Shown piece after piece: positions 17,982 to 27,044 of a stretch of 64,000 nucleotides of DNA. The position numbers were made by a program, and so were the translations under genes. Within the stretch, counting starts at the first letter, position 1; each line of letters begins with the position of its first letter. The stretch is from contig NZ_CP053023.1 in the NCBI RefSeq assembly GCF_013001025.1, forward strand, positions 124,001 to 188,000, given 5' to 3'. The notes beneath the pieces are model-generated. The model was given only the letters and a program-made list of their open reading frames with translations, was not told the origin of the DNA and made no database searches. The stretch is from Sphingobium yanoikuyae (GTDB lineage Bacteria; Pseudomonadota; Alphaproteobacteria; Sphingomonadales; Sphingomonadaceae).

Positions 17982-18407
17982 TCAGGCCGAACGGCGGGAT
18001 GTGAATGCAAAGCGGTGGACGGCAGCGCCGAGCGCCATTGCGGCGATGAAGACCAGTGCCGGCAGAGGCTGGATCGCCAGTGCGGCAATGGCGGGACCTG
18101 GGCACAATCCGACCATGCCCCAGCCTATGCCGAACAAGGCCGCACCGCCGATGAGGCGCCAGTCGATCGGCGAGGTGGCGGACGTGTGGAATTGTTCGGC
18201 CGCAATCGGGGTCGAGCGACGCCGCACGACGAACCACGCTACCGCCATCGGCAGGATCGCGCCTGCCATGACGAACGCCAAGGTCGGGTCCCATGCGCCG
18301 GTGACATCGAGAAACGCCCGCACCCGCGCCGGATCGATCATTCCGGAGACGGCAAGGCCAGCGCCGAACAGCGTCCCGCTGACGAGTGAAATAGGGTTCT
18401 GGCGCAT
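17982..18407 (-). CDS. YeeE/YedE-type membrane protein (DUF6691-like)
   Basis: 141 residues with four hydrophobic helices, SGTLFGAGLAVSGM near the N-terminus and GIGWGMVGLCPGPA in the middle, the second-half signature of YeeE/YedE proteins. Its ATG at 18407 overlaps the stop of the partner gene. YeeE/YedE proteins take up thiosulfate or transport other reduced sulfur; in these clusters the two halves are separate proteins that probably pair. Confidence 0.87.
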   Translation of the reverse strand: MRQNPISLVSGTLFGAGLAVSGMIDPARVRAFLDVTGAWDPTLAFVMAGAILPMAVAWFVVRRRSTPIAAEQFHTSATSPIDWRLIGGAALFGIGWGMVGLCPGPAIAALAIQPLPALVFIAAMALGAAVHRFAFTSRRSA

Positions 18408-18844
18408 CACAGTACCACCCCGGACAGGCGCATGATCGTGACCGTGACGACGCCGGTCGCCACGAACGTGACGGTCGCTGCGATGGACCGGGGCGACAGG
18501 CGGGACAGGCCGCATACGCCGTGACCACTGGTGCACCCGGACCCGAGCCGCGTTCCGATACCGACGATCAGACCGGCGACGGCGATCAGCGAAAGCGATG
18601 TCGGAAAGCTGGCCTTCACGCCTAAACTGCCCGCTGCAATACCCGCGCCCAAAGGCAGACCCGCGGTGAAGAGCAGCGCAATTGCCCACGGTGGACCTCC
18701 ATCCGTAAGGCCCAAAGCCCGCGCGAACATGCCGCTGACCCCGGCGATGCGGCCGTTCCCCAGGAGCATGATCGCCGCGGCGACACCGATCATCAGTCCG
18801 CCGATGAAGCCTTCGAGCGGCATGGCATGGGGAAAGCCTGGCAT
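18407..18844 (-). CDS. YeeE/YedE-family sulfur transporter half
   Basis: 145 residues, about four transmembrane helices, with GGLMIGVAAAIMLL near the start and GTRLGSGCTSGHGVCGLSR, the conserved Cys-containing signature of YeeE/YedE, near residue 100. The Cys residues in this loop are thought to relay thiosulfate or persulfide sulfur. Starts in overlap with the persulfide-dioxygenase-like gene (TGATG). Confidence 0.9.
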   Translation of the reverse strand: MPGFPHAMPLEGFIGGLMIGVAAAIMLLGNGRIAGVSGMFARALGLTDGGPPWAIALLFTAGLPLGAGIAAGSLGVKASFPTSLSLIAVAGLIVGIGTRLGSGCTSGHGVCGLSRLSPRSIAATVTFVATGVVTVTIMRLSGVVL

Positions 18845-19767
18845 CACAGCGCATCCAGCGGAATCTTGAGATAGCGGGTGCCGTTGGCTTCCGGCTCCGG
18901 CAGATGACCACCGCGCATGTTCACCTGGATCGAGGGCAGGATGAGCTTGGGCATCGACAAGGTGGCGTCGCGACTGGTCCGCATCGCGACGAAGTCGTCT
19001 TCGCTGACCCCTTCGTGGACATGGACGTTGCCGACACGCTGTGCGCCTACAGTCGTCTCCCAGACATATTCGTCGCGGCCCACCGCCTTGTAGTCGTGGC
19101 AGAGGAACAGGCGCGTCTCGTCCGGCAGTTGCATGAGCCGGCGGATCGAGCGGAAAAGCTGGCGTGCGTCGCCACCAGGGAAGTCTGCCCGCGCGGTGCC
19201 GTAATCGGGCATGAAGAGCGTATCGCCGGTGAAGACCGCGTCACCGATGGCATAGGCCATGTCTGCCGGCGTATGGCCGGGCACGTGCAGCGCAATGGCG
19301 TCGATGTTGCCGATGGCAAAGCGTTCACCGTCCTCGAAAAGCCGGTCGAACTCGGAGCCATCGCGCTCAAAGTCTGTGCCGACGTTGAAGATTTTGCCAA
19401 AGACGTTCTGGACCCGGATGATCTCACGACCGATCGCGAGCTGCCCGCCAAGAGCCTGCTGTAGATAGGGTGCTGCGGACAGGTGATCAGCGTGAGCATG
19501 GGTTTCCAGCAGCCAATCGACCGTCAGACCCTGATCCCGCACATAAGCGATCACCGCATCCGCCGACGCGGTTTTGGTCCGACCCGCCGCAGCGTCGAAA
19601 TCGAGGACGCTGTCGATGATCGCAGCCTTTTTCGTTGCCGTGTCCCAAACGACATAGGTCGCGGTGTTGGTGGGCTCATCAAAGAAGGACTGAACGACCG
19701 GCGATCCGGCTGTTTTTGCGCGTCTGATCTGGGCGGTGGCTTCGTTCAGAACCGATTGCATGACCAT
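18844..19767 (-). CDS. Persulfide-dioxygenase-like metallo-beta-lactamase-fold protein (Blh/ETHE1 type)
   Basis: 307 residues. The MBL motif THAHADH is at residues 89-95, followed by HVPGHTPADM and GDTLFMPDYGTAR with the further metal ligands. The Asp-Tyr-Gly-Thr-Ala-Arg segment is typical of ETHE1/Blh persulfide dioxygenases, which turn glutathione persulfide into sulfite. It is the first gene of the eight-gene sulfur operon, 85 bases from the divergent peroxiredoxin gene. A second in-frame ATG two codons downstream is a possible start. Confidence 0.9.
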   Translation of the reverse strand: MVMQSVLNEATAQIRRAKTAGSPVVQSFFDEPTNTATYVVWDTATKKAAIIDSVLDFDAAAGRTKTASADAVIAYVRDQGLTVDWLLETHAHADHLSAAPYLQQALGGQLAIGREIIRVQNVFGKIFNVGTDFERDGSEFDRLFEDGERFAIGNIDAIALHVPGHTPADMAYAIGDAVFTGDTLFMPDYGTARADFPGGDARQLFRSIRRLMQLPDETRLFLCHDYKAVGRDEYVWETTVGAQRVGNVHVHEGVSEDDFVAMRTSRDATLSMPKLILPSIQVNMRGGHLPEPEANGTRYLKIPLDAL

Positions 19768-19776
19768 CTCCGTTTA

Positions 19777-19819
19777 TTGATTTCATGATTTATGTAGTCA
19801 TGTAATTGTATTGCGTCAA
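19777..19819. promoter_or_regulatory. Divergent promoter with palindromic operator
   Basis: ATTTCATGA (19780-19788) and TCATGTAAT (19798-19806) form an inverted repeat matching at 8 of 9 positions, spaced by nine bases. It overlaps a plausible plus-strand promoter, TTGATT (19777-19782) with TGTAAT (19801-19806), and lies near a minus-strand TTGACG (19819-19814). Such a site is what an ArsR-family repressor such as the one encoded at 20466 would bind to control both divergent operons. Confidence 0.65.
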
Positions 19820-19851
19820 CGGGGTACCTGTGCCATTTGGGAGGAATGGAA

Positions 19852-20469
19852 ATGATGGATGCAAACATATCGCGCTCGCTGCGCATCGGGGATGCAGCCC
19901 CGAACTTCACCGCCCGCACCACGCAGGGCGAGATTGCGCTCGATCAGTATCGTGGTCGCTGGGTCGTGTTTTTCTCGCACCCTGCCGACTTCACCCCGGT
20001 TTGCACAAGCGAGTTCGTAGCATTGGCCAAAGCTGCACCCAGGTTCGAGGAGTTGGACTGCGTGTTGCTTGGGCTGTCGGTCGACAGCCTCTACTCGCAC
20101 GTGGCCTGGCTACGCGCGATCAAAGACGTCTTCGGTGTAGAGGTGCCATTTCCGGTTATCGAGGACCCCTCGCTGGCGGTGGGCTATGCTTACGGTATGC
20201 TCGACGAGCAGGCCGGCGATGCCTCAACCGTGCGCGCGACCTACTTCATCGACCCTGAGGGCATCATCCGCGCGCTTAGCTGGTATCCGATGAATGTTGG
20301 TCGGTCGGTCGACGAGATGCTGCGCACGGTAAGGGCATTGCAGCGTTCAGCTGATGGCGAGGCTTACACGCCCGCTGACTGGCAGCCGGGCGACGACGTG
20401 CTTCTGCCTCCTGCCTTGCCGGGCAGCGCGGGAGCCGACTGGTTTCACCAGACGAAGGCCGACCGGTGA
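19852..20469 (+). CDS. Prx6-type peroxiredoxin
   Basis: 205 residues. The peroxidatic motif HPADFTPVCTSEF places the catalytic Cys at residue 51, and the long C-terminal domain is that of the 1-Cys/Prx6 group. It reduces peroxides and possibly persulfides. Upstream in-frame starts (TTG 19837, ATG 19846) are disfavoured because GGGAGG at 19839-19844 is ideally placed for 19852. It overlaps the regulator gene by four bases and is divergent from the sulfide operon. Confidence 0.88.
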   Translation: MMDANISRSLRIGDAAPNFTARTTQGEIALDQYRGRWVVFFSHPADFTPVCTSEFVALAKAAPRFEELDCVLLGLSVDSLYSHVAWLRAIKDVFGVEVPFPVIEDPSLAVGYAYGMLDEQAGDASTVRATYFIDPEGIIRALSWYPMNVGRSVDEMLRTVRALQRSADGEAYTPADWQPGDDVLLPPALPGSAGADWFHQTKADR

Positions 20470-20876
20470 CGGCAATCCACCAGTCCCGCGCGCTTGCTGA
20501 CGTCGCGGTCGAAAAGCTGCGTGTGTTCGCGCAGCCGCAGCGGCTTATGATCCTGTCCTATCTGTTGGGCGGCGAACGCCAGGTGGCGGACATCGAGGCT
20601 GCCACTGGCGTGACGCAACCGGCGCTCAGCCAGCAGCTTGCCGAACTGCGACGCGCCGATCTGGTGAAGACCAGGCGTGAGGCGAAGCAGGTTCACTACC
20701 GTCTTGCGAACGATGCAGCCGCACTGTGCGTGCGCACCCTGGAAGCGATGTTCGGAGGCGACGATCTGTTGGCTCCCCATACAGCCCCGGCCCCCCGCCC
20801 AGTGCGACCGCGCGAGACGCCTTCCGTGATCCGACCGCAAAACATCGGTGCGGCCGTTTTTGCGAGAGTTGGCTGA
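20466..20876 (+). CDS. ArsR-family repressor, BigR/SqrR-like but with a single cysteine
   Basis: 136 residues from a GTG that overlaps the peroxiredoxin stop. The winged helix-turn-helix covers about residues 35-85 (VTQPALSQQLAELRRADLV). BigR/SqrR repressors sense persulfide through two cysteines; here the first position reads Val-Ala-Asp (residues 40-42) and only Cys88 is present. It has an extra Pro-rich C-terminal tail of about 35 residues. It probably regulates both divergent operons through the palindrome at 19780-19806. Confidence 0.87.
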   Translation: MTAIHQSRALADVAVEKLRVFAQPQRLMILSYLLGGERQVADIEAATGVTQPALSQQLAELRRADLVKTRREAKQVHYRLANDAAALCVRTLEAMFGGDDLLAPHTAPAPRPVRPRETPSVIRPQNIGAAVFARVG

Positions 20877-20904
20877 TCATTTCGGCTGAAGAGGGAAAAC
20901 GCGG

Positions 20905-21450
20905 ATGCGGATGCCAATCATTGCTGTTGCAGGATGCTTGTCACTCATGAGCAGCGTCAGTGCTTCAGCCGGCGTGCCTCGGCAGGCGGTGGTACCGGGC
21001 TATGGCGCGATCACACCCGTCGAAGGTGCTGCGGAACGCCCTGATCGCAAGTTGCGCTATCGCGTGCTGTTCAATGTGACCAAGGCCGCGGCAACGCCCG
21101 ATAAAATCAATCCAACGCTGGACAAGGTGGCGCGCTTCCTGAACCTCCTTGGAGCAGACGAAGTAAGGCCGCTACCGGGAGACGTGATCGTGATCGTCCA
21201 TGGCCCGGCAACGCCGATCGTTGTCGAGGACGACGCCTATGCTACGATGACCGGCAGCGCATCGAACCCGAACCTCGCTTTGATAGGCGCGCTGAAGCGC
21301 GCGGGTGTGTCCATTAGGGTGTGCAGCCAGGCACTGGTCGGAAACACGATTGACCCCGCTACGGTCGAGCAGGGCATCGAGATCGACGTATCTGCACTAG
21401 CGACAATGGCGACATTGCAATTACGCGGATGGGCGCTGATCCCAGATTGA
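20905..21450 (+). CDS. DsrE-family exported protein
   Basis: 181 residues with a signal peptide (about 1-23) and a DsrE/DsrF-like fold (RYRVLFNVTKAA, LDKVARFLNLLG, VIVIVHGPAT, the end of the family pattern near VEVDVSA-like IDVSAL). DsrE-like proteins are sulfur carriers; exported ones accompany sulfide oxidation genes. It has a Cys (VCSQAL) at the usual active position. It is 28 bases from the repressor gene and probably in the same transcript. Confidence 0.85.
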   Translation: MRMPIIAVAGCLSLMSSVSASAGVPRQAVVPGYGAITPVEGAAERPDRKLRYRVLFNVTKAAATPDKINPTLDKVARFLNLLGADEVRPLPGDVIVIVHGPATPIVVEDDAYATMTGSASNPNLALIGALKRAGVSIRVCSQALVGNTIDPATVEQGIEIDVSALATMATLQLRGWALIPD

Positions 21451-21611
21451 TCGTGCCGCCGAGTTCCCGTTTCACCATCAATTATAGGACAACGGCGAGA
21501 GGATGACGGCAATCAGGTGTTTTCGGACGCCTGAGCGGGGCCGTTGGCGCCTCGCGTGTATCTGGTCAGTTCATTGCACCGGCCACCGTCTACTCACTGG
21601 CGGGATCAGCA

Positions 21612-23078
21612 TCAAAAGATAGCGGCGGCTTTGGCTTGCTCGAACCGTCCACGGCTGACTTCTGCCATATGGTTGATGCGTTCAGAAGCGGGTGGGGGGA
21701 AGCGCTTACGGGCGGGTTGATTGGTTGGGCGCGCGAGTAGCACGAGGTTAGAAACCGCAGCGCCTAACAGGAACTCCTCCTCAGCACCGCGAAGGCCCCG
21801 GAGGTGGAGCCTCGTCAGACCGCGCTTGCCTTTCGCGTCGGCGAACAGGCGCTCCACGCCTCGACGCAGACGCATCGACCGCTGGAAAAGCGGGGTCTGC
21901 ATTTCGCTACGTACCAGATCGCGCACATCTTCATGTTCGCTGTGGGTCACTGACCGGTTGTTTGCGGATGTGCATTGCCGTTTCAGCCGGCAGTTCTGGC
22001 AGTCGAGGGTACTGGCGCTATACCGGAGGCATCCAACCTGGCGATGGGTGCCACGATAACGGAGCAGCTTACCCGCTGGGCAAACATAGTGGTCCCGCTC
22101 TGAATCGTAGCTGAAGGCTTCGCGCGGAAACTTGCCGTTCGTCTGCTCTGATCGTTCCATCACCGGGATATGTGGAACCGAGCCGCGATCGTTTACGAAA
22201 GCCAGAAACGCGCCGCTGCCATAAGCTGTATCGGCTGCGACACGCTTGGGCTGATAGTCGAAGCAGTCGCCCGCGCGGGCGAGCATGATACGTGCCGCAT
22301 CCACTTCTGCAGCGAAGCGGGCGGGACTGGCTTCCACCTCCACGGCGACGCCTCCTGGGGTATCGATCAGCACGTTGAAAGCGTAGCCGAACCGGCCTCG
22401 CGCCGTGCGTGCTGACCATGCCGCTCCTGGATCAGTACGCGAGATCGCTGCGGGCTTGCCACGCGGCGCGCCATGCTCCTGTGCGGGCGCAATGGCTTCG
22501 TCGGCAAGCCACTCCCGCACAGGCCTAGTAAGTCGCACCCCGGCAATGTCGCCATCGCCCATTTTGCGCTGCCAACTTGCATCGGCCGCGATGAACGAGG
22601 CGTCGATCGCGGCATCCTTGCGTGCGACCAGCCCTGCCGCCACGCACCGCCTCACTGTCTGCTCGAATAGCAGACGGAAGACGTTCGCATCGCGGAAACG
22701 CCCATGGCGGTTTTTGCTAAAAGTCGAGTGATTGGGCACGCTTGCATCGAGTGGAAGCCGGCAAAACCAGCGATAGGCCAAGTTGAACCTAACTTCCTCG
22801 CAAAGCCGTCGCTCCGATGTAATGCCATACAGGCGTCCGATCAGGGCCATGCGGATAAGCAGGTCCGGCGCGACAGAGGGCCGGCCCCGTGCGCTGTAAT
22901 GCGACGCTAGCGCAGCACGCAGTTCGCTCATGTCCAGAAGCCGGTCAATCCGACGTAGGACGTGATCCTTAGGAAGCATGGCTCCAAGCGCTCGCCAGCT
23001 TGCCGCCCTGCCGCCCTGGTGCTGCGCTCCCATCATGGCTACCGCTCCTATCCTCGTGGATCTGAAACTTACGGCCAC
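21612..23078 (-). mobile_element. IS1182-family insertion sequence (transposase gene)
   Basis: The 488-residue transposase has the IS1182-type N-terminal domain (LRRIDRLLDM, YGITSERRLCEEVRFNLAYRWF), DDE motifs (AIDASFIAADAS, VAADTAYGS, RRGVERLFADAKGKRG) and the zinc-finger-like cluster CQNCRLKRQC. It looks intact. The ends of the element lie somewhere in 21460-21611 and 23079-23160; I could not find convincing terminal inverted repeats by eye. It separates the sulfur cluster from the SulP cluster. Confidence 0.88.
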
Positions 23079-23160
23079 CTTGTTCAGTCCCGCTACTCTG
23101 CGCCTTTTTCAACAGCCTCGGTGGTTTAGTTTACAGACAACCGTTTTGTGGTCCTGATAA

Positions 23161-23364
23161 TCATATCGCAGTGAGATTGACGGCGACTTGCTTTCCTCGA
23201 TCTTCAGCCAGATCGAAGGCCCAGCGCTGACCCTTTTCGAGATCAGCATACCCGGCTTCCAGCACGGCAGTTACATGCACAAATACCTTGGGCTGCTTGT
23301 CGTCGCGGGAAATGAAACCAAATCCGCGATCCCGGTCCACATATCTGACCGTGCCAGTGGGCAT
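23161..23364 (-). CDS. Cold-shock-domain protein
   Basis: 67 residues: TGTVRYVDRDRGFGFISRDD contains an RNP1-like KGFGFI-type motif, followed by VFVHVTAV (RNP2-like). The frame is open to 23469, but the ATG at 23364 gives the family's normal length. It is the last gene of a four-gene run (SulP-UspA-DksA-like-Csp), probably an RNA chaperone of the stress response. Confidence 0.87.
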   Translation of the reverse strand: MPTGTVRYVDRDRGFGFISRDDKQPKVFVHVTAVLEAGYADLEKGQRWAFDLAEDRGKQVAVNLTAI

Positions 23365-23378
23365 GATCCTCTCCACTT

Positions 23379-23717
23379 CTATTTCTGACGGGCGCACTCG
23401 ATACAGCTCGTCACCGAGGGAAGGTTGACCAGGCGGGCTTCGGCGATCTCCTCGCCGCAGGTGACGCAATAGCCGAACTCGCCCTCTTCGATCCGGCGCA
23501 AGGCAGCGTCGATAGCTTCACGCTCACTTTCGCGGCGACGTTGCTGGGCAAGCGCCATGGCCTGCACCTGCATGGCGTCGATCCGCGACAGTCGGCCTAC
23601 GCTGTCCTGTTCGAGCGTAACCGGCGCGCGGCCCTCTTTCGACATTTCCTCCTGGGCGAGGAGCATCTGCTTCAACAGCAGCAGCTTCTCGCGGAAAAGG
23701 TCGAGGTCGAGCGCCAC
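23379..23717 (-). CDS. TraR/DksA-family zinc-finger protein
   Basis: 112 residues: a coiled-coil N-terminal half and a C-terminal C4 zinc finger (CVTCGEEI ... CIECA). It lacks a clear DxxDxA tip, so it may bind RNA polymerase without acting like DksA. A GTG at 23717 immediately follows (two bases inside) the UspA stop; no good ribosome site is visible, suggesting coupled translation. Confidence 0.83.
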   Translation of the reverse strand: MALDLDLFREKLLLLKQMLLAQEEMSKEGRAPVTLEQDSVGRLSRIDAMQVQAMALAQQRRRESEREAIDAALRRIEEGEFGYCVTCGEEIAEARLVNLPSVTSCIECARQK

Positions 23718-23718
23718 G

Positions 23719-24570
23719 TCAACGCACCAGCAGCACCGGCACATGAACCGTGCGAATGAGCGTCGTCGTGGTGCTGCCGACAATCAGGGTACGAAGGGGC
23801 GAATGCCCATAAGCTCCCATGACCAGCAGCGCGTCCGGGGTCTTGCCAACCACCTCGGCAATGGCATCCTCGGGCTTGCCTTGCACGACCGTCAATTCGA
23901 CAGACCGGCCACCGGCCAGGGCAGCACCCGCGTTATCCAGCAGCTTGCGATGCTTTTCGTCATCAGGACCGACTGTGACGACATGGACCGGTAGACCGTC
24001 GAATAGGGGTGAGTTGGCGACCCGCTCCAGCGCACGATCGGCGGCCTTGCTGCCATCATAGGCAAGGATGACCGATTGCGGTTCCGCGACCGCCCTGGAC
24101 GCGATCAGCACGGGCTTGGCGCTGGCGCGCACGACCCGTTCGATCTTCGACCCGATATGATCGGATGCGAACTCATGGCTGGCTCCGCGTTTGCCAATGA
24201 CAATGACGCGGGCATCGCTTTCGTGCTCCAGGATCGTTTCCACGATGCCACCATGGCGGTGCAGGGGGGCAATCGCTTTCGCACCGTCAGCCTGGAGGCG
24301 CTCAGCCATCGTCGCAAGCAAGATGCGGCCACGCTCGACCTGAAGCCTGGCATCGGCCTCTTCCAGTTTCGTCAGTTCTTCGAGAAGGTCAGTCCTGGCT
24401 CCTAGGCCGATAGCACCGCTCAAATCATGCCGCTCTGCCACGGCATCCTTGCGCTGCACGACATGGAGCAGCTCAATCGGCAGATCGAGTCGCTTGGACG
24501 CCCAGGCAGCGAGATCACAGACGCTGGCCGCATAGGCCGAGGCGTCGATACAGGCGAGTATCTTGGTCAT
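23719..24570 (-). CDS. uspA: Tandem universal stress protein
   Basis: 283 residues, two UspA domains in tandem (about 1-145 and 150-283). The ATP-binding loop GxxGxxxxxxxxGSxxxxx pattern is visible near each end (IGKRGASHEFASDHIGSKIE; GAYGHSPLRTLIVGSTTTT). It probably supports survival under stress. The ATG at 24570 has GGAGAGA upstream. It lies between SulP and the DksA-like gene. Confidence 0.88.
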   Translation of the reverse strand: MTKILACIDASAYAASVCDLAAWASKRLDLPIELLHVVQRKDAVAERHDLSGAIGLGARTDLLEELTKLEEADARLQVERGRILLATMAERLQADGAKAIAPLHRHGGIVETILEHESDARVIVIGKRGASHEFASDHIGSKIERVVRASAKPVLIASRAVAEPQSVILAYDGSKAADRALERVANSPLFDGLPVHVVTVGPDDEKHRKLLDNAGAALAGGRSVELTVVQGKPEDAIAEVVGKTPDALLVMGAYGHSPLRTLIVGSTTTTLIRTVHVPVLLVR

Positions 24571-24581
24571 GGCGTCTCTCC

Positions 24582-26066
24582 TCAATGCGCGCCGAGCTGC
24601 GCTTCAGCACCCGGCTTGTCGTGAATGGCATAGCGTTCGACCATCGAGGCGCTGGCGTCGTTGAGGCCAACCACCTCAACCGCTGTGCCTTCGCGACGGA
24701 ATTTCAGGATCGCCTTGTCGAGTGTGCCAATCGCCGAAATGTCCCAGAAATGCGCGTTGCTCACGTCGATTACGACACGATCGAGCACTTCCTTGTAATC
24801 GAAAGCGGACGTGAAGCTGTCCGAGGAGGCGAAGAACACCTGACCGGCAACACGATAGGTGCGTGCATTGCCATCGGCCGAAAGCTCAGACGCGACGGTG
24901 AAGAGGCGTTTGACCTTGCTGGCGAAGAACAGGCCGGACAGGATTACGCCCGCCAACACGCCTTGCGCCAGGTCATGCGTCCATACGACGATGACGACGG
25001 TGGCGACCATGACCACCGAGGATTGCCATGGATTGGTGCGGAGATCCTTGATCGAGCGCCAACTAAATGTGCCGATCGACACCATAATCATCACCGCGAC
25101 CAGCGAAGGCATCGGAATCTGCGCCACCAGTGGGCCAAGCACCACGATCAGGAATAGCAGGAACACGCCCGATACGAAGGTGGACAGCCGGGTTGAGCCG
25201 CCTGACTTCACGTTGATGACCGACTGGCCGATCATCGCGCAGCCGCCCATGCCGCCGAGGAATCCGGTCGCGAAATTGGCGATGCCCTGGCCCTTCATCT
25301 CACGGCGCTTGTCTGATCCGGTGTCGGTCAGGTCATCCACGATCTGCGCTGTCATCATCGATTCCAGCAGACCAACGGCCGCCATCGTGAGCGAGAAGGG
25401 CAGGATGATTTGCAGCGTCTCCAGCGTGAAAGGCACGTTGGGGATGAGGAAAGCAGGCAGCGATGATGGCAGTTTGCCCATGTCCCCGACTGTGTTGACG
25501 TTCAGCCCGCCATAGATCGAGAGGACCGTCAGGATTACGATCGCGACCAGCGGCGAAGGCACTGCCTTGGTGATGCGTGGGAACAGGTAGATGATGGCAA
25601 GGCCGCCAGCGACCATCGCATATGTCACCCAGGTCACGCCCGTCAGTTGTGGTAGCTGGGCGATGAAAATCAGGATCGCCAGCGCATTGACGAAGCCGGT
25701 AATCACCGACCGCGACACATACTGCATCAGCATGTCGAGCCGGAGGAATCCGGCAATGACCTGAATCACGCCCATGAGGATCGTGGCGGCGAACAGATAT
25801 TCGACGCCATGGTCGCGGATCAGTGGAAGCACCAGCACCGCAATGGCGGCTGTGGCAGCGGAAATCATGCCGGGGCGACCGCCGACAAGGGCGGTGATGA
25901 CGGCAATGGAGAAGGAGGCATAAAGGCCGACGCGCGGATCGACGCCTGCGATGATCGAGAAGCCGATGGCTTCGGGGATCAGCGCCAATGCAACGACGAT
26001 ACCCGCAAGTATGTCCGCACGCGGATTTGCGAGCCATTCGCGTTTCAGCGAGGCAAAAGATGTCAT
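24582..26066 (-). CDS. SulP-family anion transporter with STAS domain
   Basis: 494 residues. The membrane part (about 1-400) has the SulP signature ([47 protein letters not shown]) and is followed by a C-terminal STAS domain (about 400-480). It is likely a sulfate or bicarbonate carrier. It heads the stress cluster, and its proximity to the sulfide operon could reflect sulfate handling, but the IS1182 element between them makes co-selection speculative. Confidence 0.92.
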   Translation of the reverse strand: MTSFASLKREWLANPRADILAGIVVALALIPEAIGFSIIAGVDPRVGLYASFSIAVITALVGGRPGMISAATAAIAVLVLPLIRDHGVEYLFAATILMGVIQVIAGFLRLDMLMQYVSRSVITGFVNALAILIFIAQLPQLTGVTWVTYAMVAGGLAIIYLFPRITKAVPSPLVAIVILTVLSIYGGLNVNTVGDMGKLPSSLPAFLIPNVPFTLETLQIILPFSLTMAAVGLLESMMTAQIVDDLTDTGSDKRREMKGQGIANFATGFLGGMGGCAMIGQSVINVKSGGSTRLSTFVSGVFLLFLIVVLGPLVAQIPMPSLVAVMIMVSIGTFSWRSIKDLRTNPWQSSVVMVATVVIVVWTHDLAQGVLAGVILSGLFFASKVKRLFTVASELSADGNARTYRVAGQVFFASSDSFTSAFDYKEVLDRVVIDVSNAHFWDISAIGTLDKAILKFRREGTAVEVVGLNDASASMVERYAIHDKPGAEAQLGAH

Positions 26067-26317
26067 TCAGGAACCTACAGATTGGCTAGCGGGGCATCGC
26101 GCCTATGCGCGGAAACGCTCAGAACTCGGAAAAGCGAAGCCCTAATTTCGCTAGTGGTTATCCCGGGGATAGGCGCCGGGCCGAGCCACCCGGCAATGCC
26201 GGGTCCAATGAAGGTCTCGCACTTACTCGAAAGTTCGATCAGATTGCAAGGACAAGAAACCACCTGATTAAGGTGCATCAAAGCTTGGCCCGCAATTCCC
26301 TCTCGCGCATCGTCGAA

Positions 26318-27016
26318 GGACCGAACCAGATCGGTCGGGAAAATGGCAAGAGGCGCGTCGTGGTGCAGGCCAATGTCCGCGGCCGCGACGTCGGCAGCGT
26401 GGTCGCAGATGCACAGGCCAGCATCGCCGCCGGGTTGCGATTGCCGCCGGGCAGCTACCTGGAATGGGGCGGGCAGTTTGAAAATCTGAAATCGGCCAGC
26501 GAACGGTTGAAGCTGGTCGTGCCGGCCTGTTTCGTCCTGATCCTGCTGCTGCTCTATGGGGCGCTGGGCAATGTGCGCGATGCGGCGATCGTATTTACCG
26601 GCGTGCCGTTCGCGCTGGTCGGCGGGGTGATGCTGTTGTTCGTGCGGGGGATGGATTTTTCCGTTTCGGCGGCGGTCGGCTTCATCGCGTTATCGGGCAT
26701 AGCGGTGCTGAACGGGCTGGTCATGGTCAGCGCCATTCAGGCGATGATCCACACAGGGATGGATCGGGCCGAGGCGGCTCGCGCAGGGGCGATGCAGCGC
26801 CTGCGCCCCGTCGCGATGACCGCGCTGGTGGCCAGTCTGGGCTTTGTGCCGATGGCGTTCGCCAGCGGATCGGGCGCGGAAGTGCAAAAACCGTTGGCGA
26901 CCGTCGTCATCGGCGGGCTGATTTCCGCCACGCTGCTGACGCTGTTCGTGCTGCCGACACTCTATGCCCGGTTCGGGCATAGGAGCATGAGAAAGCCGGT
27001 CGATGCGTTGACCTGA
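26318..27016 (+). pseudogene. 5'-truncated RND efflux pump gene (CzcA/CusA-like)
   Basis: Codons from about 26318 (GPNQIGRENGKRRVVVQANVRGRD) to 27016 match the last quarter of a heavy-metal RND pump, including several transmembrane helices (LVVPACFVLILLLL; LISATLLTLFVLPTLY). The N-terminal three quarters are missing; upstream frame (26105-26317) has no similarity I recognise. The 250 bases before it hold no other gene. Non-functional remnant. Confidence 0.85.
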
Positions 27017-27044
27017 ATTGGGAAAGGGGCGGCGTCCTGATCGT

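Noticed and set aside
21460..23160. Terminal inverted repeats of the IS1182 element
   Set aside because: No pair of matching ends could be found by eye; the boundaries are left open.
23079..23160. Possible small gene between IS1182 transposase and cold-shock gene
   Set aside because: Too short and without start or ribosome site; probably IS end sequence.
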